Positions 57,201-64,000 of a DNA stretch of 64,000 nt are shown here, in pieces. A program made the position numbers and the translations under genes. Within the stretch, counting starts at the first letter, position 1. Every line of letters starts with the position of its first letter. The notes under the pieces are model-generated. The model did not search any database. It was given only the letters and a program-made list of their open reading frames with translations, and had not been told where the DNA came from. Source of the DNA: Styela clava (Eukaryota > Chordata > Ascidiacea > Stolidobranchia > Styelidae); NCBI RefSeq assembly GCF_964204865.1, contig NC_135250.1, positions 5,084,001-5,148,000 of the forward strand. The letters run 5' to 3'.

Positions 57201-58213
57201 TCTGGAATGCTACACTAAAAATGTTGAAAATACTATAGCCTGTTTGAAGAATAGTAACTGTCATATATGTCAGGCCTTGGCAACACGTCGATCACTGTCG
57301 ACTTTCTTAAATGGAAGAGCCGAGCTTCTTGGCAGTGGTGGAATTTAATGTATGCGTGTGTGAAGTTATCTGCATCTGCAGTAGTCATTCGTTTTTGTGA
57401 ATCACTTTGTTACCGATCAGTCTATCGATGAGCTATCTTGAAGATTTTAGTCGATCCCGGTCGGAGGCAAGTTGGCCACCCCTGATATATATGGATAGAT
57501 CTCAAAGCTCAGTTCTAAACAAGCAGAACCTCTGAAAGCATGGTTGCTGTTGGTGTCATTTTTGAAAACCGCTCGCGGTCACAATCGAATTCCGTCAGTT
57601 ATGAAAAACGTAAAACGAAGTTTTGAAAATTATGTGGATGGATATGTAGTCAGTGGGATTTGAAATTAAAAAAACGAGTTCTCTTATGTATCGACTCAGT
57701 AACAACAGGTTCCTTCTTTTCATAAAAAGTGTATATATATATATATATATATATATATGTAACTACGTAAGCTGCATTTACGTGACACGCTTAACGTAAA
57801 TCTAATACATAACTTACAAAACGCCAAATATAAAGCTGGTCATCAGCTACACTGTACGCTACCCATTTGCTGCGCTTGTATAAAATCTAAGTAAATAACG
57901 GGTTCGCTAATAATCACCCAATTCCAAGAAGGGCGCGAACCCCCTACATTCTACCACTGCACGTATTTCAAAATAACTGTACAAAATATGTTTAAAATAT
58001 CAGAAAAATATGGCTCAAAGATGGTGTTTTATATTCGCGTATTCGTTATTATTTTGTATATTGAGCTACAGTAATTTTTTCACGTCTCAATGATTTCCTC
58101 TAATCTACATAATTTATTGTTTTAAAATGAAACTCACCTGTTGTTTGCAATATTAGAGTTGAGAACGTGATCAAAAGAATTTCGCTGTGGGTTAAAATGG
58201 ATTGAATCCGCAT
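49832..58213 (-). CDS. Second TSP1 locus: signal peptide plus six TSP1 exons
   Basis: Exons on the minus strand: 58138-58213 (signal peptide, MRIQSILTHSEILLITFS), then TSP1 at 56220-56384, 54989-55153, 52487-52651, 51425-51598, 50449-50613 and 49832-49990, all phase 1-1 with GT..AG borders. The product would be secreted. Two repeats (54989, 50449) have all six cysteines. Four (56220, 52487, 51425, 49832) keep CSVSCGKGEQ, REC and KPC but have lost the two middle cysteines. No protease exons and no stop exon are seen before 48.5 kb. It may end in an unseen exon, be decaying, or act as an alternative 5' part of the 19.3-40.2 kb gene, because any phase 1-1 exon can join any other in frame. Confidence 0.65.
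50207..50354. mobile_element. Small inverted-repeat element
   Basis: CATGTTCACAACACGACG with TAAGTAC at the left; GTACTTACGTCGTTAAGTG with AACATG at the right. About 148 bp; intronic. Confidence 0.5.
50449..50613 (-). CDS. TSP1 exon e, six cysteines
   Basis: 165 bp. SPWSDWTVCSVSCGKGEQ, RICLDNSC, REC, KPC. Its first Trp is replaced (VNRSPW). Confidence 0.7.
50750..51265. mobile_element. hAT-like element
   Basis: CCAGTGGTTCTCAAAACTTG at the left and CAGCACACAGTTTGAGAGAC at the right, with GCGGCGCGATAAAC inside. Typical of hAT-derived repeats; intronic. Confidence 0.5.
51425..51598 (-). CDS. TSP1 exon d, four cysteines, 9-bp duplication
   Basis: 174 bp. GAWSPWGDWSACSVSCGKGE; RVNSVNSVDSSTLLKI has an extra NSV; REC, KPC. 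Confidence 0.68.
51685..51900 (-). pseudogene. 5' fragment of the two-helix membrane gene
   Basis: Holds both tandem 5' segments: FKICRSQEVRSIDI and FKFRIYSSEEVRSINVRSYI; homology stops at the start of helix 1. Comes from a duplication that also copied a spacer and a TSP1 exon (51690-52740). Confidence 0.6.
52487..52651 (-). CDS. TSP1 exon c, four cysteines
   Basis: 165 bp. GAWSTWSDWSACSVSCGKGE, RVNSVDSSTMPKIMPREC, KPC. Confidence 0.68.
53640..54790 (+). mobile_element. Penelope-like element, 3' fragment
   Basis: Contains the GIY-YIG endonuclease frame (53678-54019), a long AT-rich 3' region with a poly-A run near 54230, and the terminal motif CTGAGGAAG, a hairpin and GAAACG at 54699-54729. 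The same terminal motif is present inverted and direct at 55240-55390. The reverse transcriptase part is missing. Confidence 0.65.
53678..54019 (+). CDS. GIY-YIG endonuclease domain of a PLE (113 aa, 5'-truncated)
   Basis: VIYLINCKKCGMQYIGETGR is the core: YLI for GIY, QYIGETGRSL for YIG, with the paired cysteines found in PLE endonucleases. YRIIEHLRSI follows with Arg and Glu/His, then GEHFNKLGHS and EAYYINKFGTLEPQGLN near the end. In PLEs this domain nicks target DNA for reverse transcription. The start shown is the first in-frame ATG; the true ORF began in the lost reverse-transcriptase part. Confidence 0.8.
   Translation: MTGVHININERISCKSKNVIYLINCKKCGMQYIGETGRSLKYRIIEHLRSITKRRYDLVVGEHFNKLGHSISDFSVTGIKKLFRDQGYRQTVEAYYINKFGTLEPQGLNSREK
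54989..55153 (-). CDS. TSP1 exon b, six cysteines
   Basis: 165 bp. WSPWSDWSLCSVSCGKGE, RICLDNSC, REC, GNPC. Confidence 0.72.
55635..56100. mobile_element. hAT-like repeats
   Basis: CAGGGGTCTCAAACTTAAT followed by GGGAGCCGCTGGGGCAGAG is a common hAT-derived end. The right limit is unclear; GGAGGGTTTGGGAAAATCAC near 56085 may be the other end. Confidence 0.45.
56220..56384 (-). CDS. TSP1 exon a, four cysteines
   Basis: 165 bp. GIWSPWSDWSACSVSCGKGE, RISSVDSSVMPKIMPREC, KPC. Confidence 0.7.
56420..56850 (+). mobile_element. MITE-A interrupted by a hAT-like insertion
   Basis: GGCGCCCCAGAAGTATGTG to ACATCAAGTTGTAT is the left part (to about 56490); ACAGGACTGAAACCTATGGG resumes at 56775. The intervening sequence starts CCAGGGCTACTCAACTGG and includes GCGGACCGCGGTCCG. 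Confidence 0.65.
56905..57150. mobile_element. hAT-like element fragment
   Basis: GCAAACTGCGGCCCGCGGGC at the left; GGCCCGCTTGATGCTG inside. Related to 26555-26640. Confidence 0.45.
58138..58213 (-). CDS. Signal-peptide exon of the second TSP1 locus
   Basis: ATG at 58211-58213. Same length and phase as 40092-40167, with Cys9 changed to His and Phe15 to Ile. Confidence 0.8.
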
Positions 58214-59142
58214 ATTGTTGAAAGATAAAAATTCTGATGATGTTTGTATTTAATTGTACCTTTTGAACGAGTATATACAGTATATAGTTATAAATAATGC
58301 AGCATTTCTAACACGAAAAATGCTATTTTTGAATCGTCGAGTTTAGACTGTCTTGCCAAGCCACACACTGCATTTCTACCGAACCCAATCAACTACACGT
58401 ATCTTGACTTCACTCTCTTGTTTACTATTTTTAAAACAACTAATGTTGGTTTTCATAGCTCGCGGGGTTTTGTGATATTTTCACACTTACGTAAAATGTC
58501 AATTTAAACAGATAAATATCATAAATTGCCTTTTATCAATATAAATCGCAAAGTGAAGAAATACACTTTGTTATTTCTCCCATTAAACTAAGAGCTTTCT
58601 TGACCCAAATCAGTCAATTAATTGCTGTAATTAGAGACAACTATTAATTATGAGTTTTGATAGGAATAAAATAAGAAAACTGTCTGATGGCGCTTACTGC
58701 GTAATAATCATGTACTCTAGCATTATTAAAAAATCACAACAAACCTGGTTAAGATATATTGAGAATTGACTTCATAACAAAATTAAAATCTTAAACGAAC
58801 TTTATGGACACCCTGTATATCACGATATGTGAGAAGTTACTCTTATCTGAAAGAACAGGAATATTTCTGGTTTCGCAGTTGACGATTATTCAGCTATTGA
58901 AGCTATTATTCAGCTCTGAAGAAAGCCCCTGTTATCTCACAATATGTAAGGGGTTACTGTTGTTCGAAGAACAGGAACCTTCGCTACCAAATTTATCACA
59001 CTCTGAGTAAGAGGGGGAGAGAGGAGGGGGCATGAAATTTGGCATCGAGATGTTTAATCTGCAATGCCAATGCTGTGGAGTCCAACAAGATTTACCAGCT
59101 TGGCCATCGCGACGCCCTAAGATTAAGAATTATGGATTGCCG

Positions 59143-59371
59143 GGTACTCCCGAAGTATGTGAACGAAGATGGCGGATAGCGGAACGTAATATGTGTACCA
59201 GGTTATGGTTAGGCCATAATTTCAGGTACAAATACTACGGGAGTCACTTGACTAGTCCCCGAACTCGAACTGAAATTGGGAAAAATGGAATAAAATTATG
59301 GCTAAACCCTAACCTGGTACACAACTACGTTGTAGTGTCCGCCATCTTGGTTCACATACTTCGGGAGTACT
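59143..59371. mobile_element. MITE-B copy
   Basis: GGTACTCCCGAAGTATGTG to CACATACTTCGGGAGTAC. Flanks GATTGCCGG and GATTGTCGG suggest an 8-9 bp target duplication. Absent at the paralogous place near 42290. Confidence 0.8.
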
Positions 59372-59704
59372 GATTGTCGGACATCTTGGTGAAGTTAGGA
59401 TTGTTTGGGATTGGCGCCATCTTATCGCCATTTTGAATGCAGTCATGTTAAATATTTGCTACAATACTTGATACAGAATTTTTATTACTTTGCATATATA
59501 TATATTGCATATTGTGCGTTATCAATATATGAAGAGAATATGTACAAAAATATACTCGCATGAAATACAAGTAACAGGTATAGAAATACTATCATTACAA
59601 TTCCACGGGACCACAATACATGCTCGCACATAGCTGTAATATGTCACAAAAATACACAAGGAAACTTTTGCAAAACAATAAAAATTGTGAATAACATCCT
59701 AACG

Positions 59705-60005
59705 AGATATCGATCGGAGACCGACGACTTATCGATCTTCAGCAAAAACAAATATTAATTTAAATAATTACTTGCTAATTATGCGACTCAATTCATCCAA
59801 AATTGATAGGCTTCTGGTTCGAGATATGATGAAAACACATGCAAAATTTGGAGGAGATTCAACCTCGCCTTCGTGAGATATCGCGTTCATTTAACAGACA
59901 AACATACAGACAGACGAATACATATCAACATACTTACGGATCTTAAGATCGATAAGTAACAAATACATATCAACATACTAACCGATCAAGATCGATAAGT
60001 GTCTA
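59705..60005. repeat. Interspersed repeat R3
   Basis: ACCGACGACTTATCGATC, GAGATATCGCG, AACAGACAAACATACAGAC and TACTAACCGATCAAGATCG recur in 62371-62660. Confidence 0.55.
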
Positions 60006-60350
60006 GAGTAGATAAACGATTAAAACATAACATAAAACCTGGGTTTGACCTTTTGAAAGCCATCCCCAAAATCTTCGGAGTCGGAGTCGACAATTTGAAT
60101 TATCCGGACCCAGAAGTAGGACATTTTTGACTTTTAATAGTTGGAAAAAGGTAAATATGGCATGGCCTTTTTAATAGTCTATTAAAGAATGTCTGCATAA
60201 GCCAATGTTTTTCTTATCAAAATCTGAGTTCTTCAGGGGAACGAATTTAAAAATTCTACAGCCTTGACTGGTTGGGACAAAAATGCTTTTTTTTACAATG
60301 GGAACAAGCGTTTTCAGACTATCCCTAAATAAGTGTATTATTCAAATTTC

Positions 60351-60463
60351 GGTGCCCCAGAAGTATACGCACCAAGATGTCGCACAACCTGAATCCTAAC
60401 CGGTACACCCATATTATTTTCAGGTCGTGCGCCATCTTGGTGTACATACTTAAGGAAGTCCCA
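60351..60463. mobile_element. Short palindromic MITE-B relative
   Basis: GGTGCCCCAGAAGTATACGC and CATACTTAAGGAAGTCCC, internal CGCACAACCTGAA. AAATTTC on both sides looks like a 7-bp target duplication. Confidence 0.75.
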
Positions 60464-60715
60464 AATTTCACTGTATTCCCTTCTAACCCCGCATTTTACT
60501 ATTTTGATAAGTTTTGAATTATAAAAAAGAAATATATGAAGTGGTCAAATCAGGGCGTAAACTTCAATTGGGCTTGAGTTAATGAAACCCATTTCTGAGC
60601 AGTTGTGTCTGTTTGCCGTTAGCTCCGTACGTGATACAAGGTATATTACATAAAATTCATCATTTATTTTTGACGAAGCTGGGGAAAACAACACGCAAAC
60701 AAAATAAAAAATAGC

Positions 60716-60925
60716 GGCGCTCCAGAAGTGTGTGTACTAATATGGAGGTAACTAATTTTGTTCGCCTTCCTTACATCGAGTTGTGTAAAGGGACTGAAAC
60801 TTATAGACAGGAGGTATGGTATATTTACTTGGCTAACAAAGGCATTCCCCGACCTTGTATTAAAACAAAATAAGTGAAAATAATCAAATTATGTCCCAAC
60901 CTGGTACACATACTACGGAAGTACC
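60716..60925 (+). mobile_element. MITE-A copy shared with 46131
   Basis: GGCGCTCCAGAAGTGTGTG to ACACATACTACGGAAGTACC. Confidence 0.75.
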
Positions 60926-61139
60926 CAATATTCTGTTCAGCTACATTATGAAATCATATACTCACTGAAAATATTAAAAATTAAATCTTCGAGTTCTGAT
61001 AAAGGCAGTAGTCTATGGTGGTGCCATTTTGCTTTCAGCTATCTTAATTAAAATAAAATTATATAATTTTGGCTATTTTATTGTTTAACAAGCAATGGCT
61101 TGAATAAATATATTCACAAATGAAATACTAATACCAATG

Positions 61140-61735
61140 AGTAAATACATAATTTAGTAATAATTGATTATAAACATAAACTAAAAAGGCACAAAAAAAT
61201 CAAAATGCAACGAATTACTTTTACGTGGTTAATTGAATGTTCAAAATGTATACCGGTATTTTACAGTGACTATCCGAATAAGACACCAGCCAAGGAATCA
61301 CTACGTAAGAGGCTGCGTGTGCCAGTAAATCCCACCCTCACGTTTAGAAACGGGTATTATGGCGTCACCGTTTGTGGTAGCATGACGTGGTGTGTGTACA
61401 TATCCTATTTTATATTTTATACAAATGTTCAACCAGTGGATAATATCATAAAACGTGTTACGGCAAGTATATATTGAATCTATAATGACTTCAGATGACA
61501 TAGACAATAGATCTATTATGGCGTCATAACGTCTTTCCTTGGACGTACATGACGACACCAATTATTTCTTGATGTATAAAAACATTTTATAATGGCTCCG
61601 CATTTAAGGTTTTCTATTTATTGAATACGACCATTAAATTCGTGGGTGAATATTGAAGTGATAAAAACCCACCATACAATAAAAGCAATGAAATATAGTT
61701 TGGCAGAATGAACCACGTTGAATCGATTTGTCAAT
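61140..61735. other. Intergenic DNA, 3' flank of membrane gene copy A
   Basis: Collinear with 48120-48535 (GGGTATTATGACGTCACCG-like start). The frames on both strands at 61205-61561 are not conserved between the two copies, so no gene is called. Confidence 0.45.
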
Positions 61736-61740
61736 AAACA

Positions 61741-62184
61741 TTATACTGCATATGGAGGGGGACTTTCTGGCAAATCTTTCGTATTTGAATCGGCCGATCT
61801 TGTAACTGCATTATCAGATGCCATATCAGGTTGAGAATCGTAGATCCCATTGCTCTGATGCATAGATAAACTCGGTAATACAATCGAATTCAGAACCGAC
61901 CCATCTCTTTGTACGCTAGCCATTACTCCTTCACGTTTTATTTTCTTCGAACGACGAAATTTCAAACATCCAGCGCATATACAGAATATTGCCCACAAAA
62001 ACAAAACCACTCCTGGTATAGTTGATCCAATGCTATCATAATAATATCCAAGAACTGTTAGAGATCCTCCTAAACCAATCGATACTGTTCCAATTGTCAT
62101 CAAAATGTAAGACCGCGCAATGATAGATCGAACCTCTTCAGAACTGTAGATTCTAAATTTATATACGACAATAGTTAAAAACAT
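61741..62184 (-). CDS. Two-helix membrane protein with PPPY tail, copy A (147 aa)
   Basis: Helix 1 at about residues 26-49 (YILMTIGTVSIGLGGSLTVL), a short loop YYYDSIGST, helix 2 at about 54-76 (IPGVVLFLWAIFCICAGCLK), a basic stop (RRSKKIKRE) and a 65-residue tail with QSNGIYDSQPDM and a final ESPPPYAV. The PPxY motif suggests WW-domain binding on the cytosolic side, so both ends are probably in the cytosol. ATTTAG|AATCTAC near residue 10 could be an acceptor, so the ATG at 62182-62184 is not certain. Copies: disrupted (48536-49087) and fragment (51685-51900). Family not recognised. Confidence 0.65.
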   Translation of the reverse strand: MFLTIVVYKFRIYSSEEVRSIIARSYILMTIGTVSIGLGGSLTVLGYYYDSIGSTIPGVVLFLWAIFCICAGCLKFRRSKKIKREGVMASVQRDGSVLNSIVLPSLSMHQSNGIYDSQPDMASDNAVTRSADSNTKDLPESPPPYAV

Positions 62185-62204
62185 GTAAATGAATAATATA
62201 AGGA

Positions 62205-62345
62205 GGTTTTATTGTACGAATCAAACTATCGGTTATATCGATAGATCGAACCTCTTAAGACCTGCAAATCCTAAATTTTTAAACAGGAAAACGATGAAGC
62301 ATGTAAATGAATAAAATGAGAAGGTTTTATTCTATGAATGCAAAA
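62205..62345. repeat. Tandem copy of the membrane gene 5' segment
   Basis: TCGATAGATCGAACCTCTTA and GAGAAGGTTTTATTC repeat the exon start and its flank (62110-62210). The same doublet is at 49064-49250 and 51700-51950. Confidence 0.6.
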
Positions 62346-62370
62346 ACAGTGAAAACGAGAATATTGTTCA

Positions 62371-62660
62371 GAGACCGAAGACTTATCGATCGAAAGTTAG
62401 GAGATCCCCCAAAACAGCGCTCTTACTCCATAGTGACACCTTGTGTCCCATCACGAATTAATTAATAACTCGCTAATTATACGACATAATTCGCCCAAAA
62501 TCATTAGGCTTCTGGTCCAAGATATGATGAATGCACATGCAAAATCTGGAGCAGATTTAATATCGATTTCGTGAGATATCGCGTGCATCTAACAGACAGA
62601 CAGACAGACAGACAAATACCTATCAACATACTTACCGATTAAAACCGATAAGTAACAAAA
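62371..62660. repeat. Interspersed repeat R3 with (ACAG)n
   Basis: GAGACCGAAGACTTATCGAT to CGATTAAAACCGATAAG, with an (ACAG)n tract at 62592-62614. Confidence 0.55.
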
Positions 62661-63138
62661 TCGATAAGTAAAAACGTCAAAAACTACCAAAAACGGTGAA
62701 AACCCGTCAAAAACTGAAAAATCGAGTCAATCGGGACTGTGGAGGCTGAGTCGGCGTTTGGCATGCTTTCTCTGGAGTTGGAGTCAAAATCCTGATTACC
62801 CGGAGTCAGAGTTTTAAACCTTTGATTGCGATACATGAAGTCAGAATTTGAAATAAAAATTCAAAAAGCATCATGTTTTCTAAGCGTTCTTAATTGTCTT
62901 TCGAGAAAGGATGCATTCGCTAAAATTTTGTTAGCAAAAATGTTAAATTTTCCATTGCTGCACAGCCCTAGCGGCAATGCCTATTTTCGCAATGATTTCC
63001 ACATTATTGAGCCATATTTTGTTATTTTTAAACTATTGTCCTGAGATACTCGTTTCAAAATATCTCGAAGGGGAAGTTTTTTGTATGATTTTGTAACGAT
63101 GATTTTGTAACAAATTTACCTCGTAACGTTCTAAATTA

Positions 63139-63353
63139 GCGCTCCAGAAGTATGTGTACCAATATGGAGGTAACTAATTTTTTTCGCCTATTTTACATCA
63201 AGTTGTGTAAAGGGACGGAAACCTATGTGCAGGGGGTATATTCACTTGGCTAACACGGACAGTCCCCGAACTTGTAATAGAACTAAAATAAGGAAAATAT
63301 GAATAAAATTATGGCCTAACCCTAACCTGGTCCACACACTACACGGGAGTACC
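63139..63353 (+). mobile_element. MITE-A copy
   Basis: GCGCTCCAGAAGTATGTG to CACTACACGGGAGTACC. Confidence 0.78.
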
Positions 63354-63472
63354 GAATAAAGACATTCATTTCGCCGAAGTTTAAAAGATAGAGCATGGCA
63401 ATGTTTACTACCGAGAAATAGATTTTCATCCACGCAATATAAATTTGAGAGAATTAATATTCAAAATCTTAC

Positions 63473-63597
63473 TTATTCTCGCCGTCAGAGTCCTCACTAT
63501 TGTCGTCCTCAAAAACAATGGAATCGTGAATAACACTCGACATATGGCGACGACGTTTAACGACATCAACTTCAGGTTTTTCGTCAGTTTCCCCCAT
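63473..63597 (-). CDS. Candidate first exon of a small acidic, probably nuclear protein
   Basis: ATG at 63595-63597, MGETDEKPEVDVVKRRRH, then an acidic run EDDNSEDSDGEN, ending at a good GTAAGA donor (phase 2). KRRRH could be a nuclear signal. No following exon was found in the window; without splicing the frame stops at once (TAA). Family unknown. Confidence 0.4.
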
Positions 63598-63679
63598 CGT
63601 GTGTATTGTATGAAAAGTACTCCGCAGAAAGTTTCAGTATTTTTTATTGGTATTTTATCTTCTGAATATAATTTCAAGT

Positions 63680-64000
63680 AGAAACATTATCGATTACATA
63701 TTTAGATATCGGAATCACCAATTCTGAAAGCAGGAAGAAACTATTTTGAAGCTGCCAGACCGTTCAAAGTGCTTGGTTGAGTGTTTTGCTAATAGAAATA
63801 GCGGGCGGGGATTTTTAATGTAGCACAAATACTGCAAAGAGGGTAATATTCATTATGCTGATTTCAAAACTTTATTGGCTGTAAGCTTTGAAGCATGGAT
63901 ATGGTTTATGGGTGCACTTACTCCTAGTTAGACGCCAAATGAAGGTTTAAGTACTACTGGAGCGATTGCCTTAATAGCCTACCGATAAGTCTACCATCCA
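63680..64000. other. Window end, nothing recognised
   Basis: AT-rich sequence without an exon or repeat that I can support. Confidence 0.3.

Larger units (their letters stand above)
57680..59415. repeat. Segmental duplication A, right copy (partner 39640-42330)
   Basis: Includes the (TA)n run at 57728-57758, the block ATTTACGTGACACGCTTAAC, the signal-peptide exon and the upstream ACTAAGAGCTTTCTTGACCC block, in the same order as the left copy. Confidence 0.85.

Overview
The window is animal nuclear DNA: AT-rich, genes split by short introns with GT..AG borders, many interspersed repeats, and extracellular mosaic proteins. Best guess is an invertebrate deuterostome such as an ascidian tunicate. 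That is an inference from gene structure and repeat style; no sequence here proves the species.

Left part (1-14.3 kb, minus strand): a tandem cluster of a small two-exon gene (LRYTQ..NRRLYVMK family). Copies 1 and 3 look intact. Copy 2 has ATG changed to CTG. Copy 4 is a deletion relic. Between them lie a ~330-bp satellite array (6.1-9.1 kb) and a cluster of Penelope-like element (PLE) terminal repeats (12.7-13.9 kb). A plus-strand gene of unknown function (15.4-18.4 kb) has a broken duplicate at 2.6-3.8 kb.

Centre (19.3-40.2 kb, minus strand): the main gene. I assembled 22 exons by hand from splice sites and phase: signal peptide, six thrombospondin type 1 (TSP1) repeats, one complete trypsin-like S1 protease domain with the full His/Asp/Ser triad, ten more TSP1 repeats and a stop. 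Most TSP1 exons are phase 1-1. Three sit in ~1.09-kb tandem copies and three others in ~0.7-kb copies.

Right part (48.5-62.2 kb, minus strand): a second locus with a near-identical signal-peptide exon and six TSP1 exons, four of which have lost the same two cysteines. It is flanked by two copies of a two-helix membrane protein ending in a PPPY motif; one copy carries a MITE inserted in frame. Large segmental duplications (39.6-49.6 versus 57.7-63.0 kb) explain the pairing.

Repeats: two MITE families sharing similar ends (A about 210 bp, B about 100-235 bp), hAT-like short elements, a nested pair of tRNA-derived SINEs, PLE fragments including a GIY-YIG endonuclease, and a ~2.1-kb non-autonomous element (42.3-44.5 kb). 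All exon models are manual and untested by transcripts.
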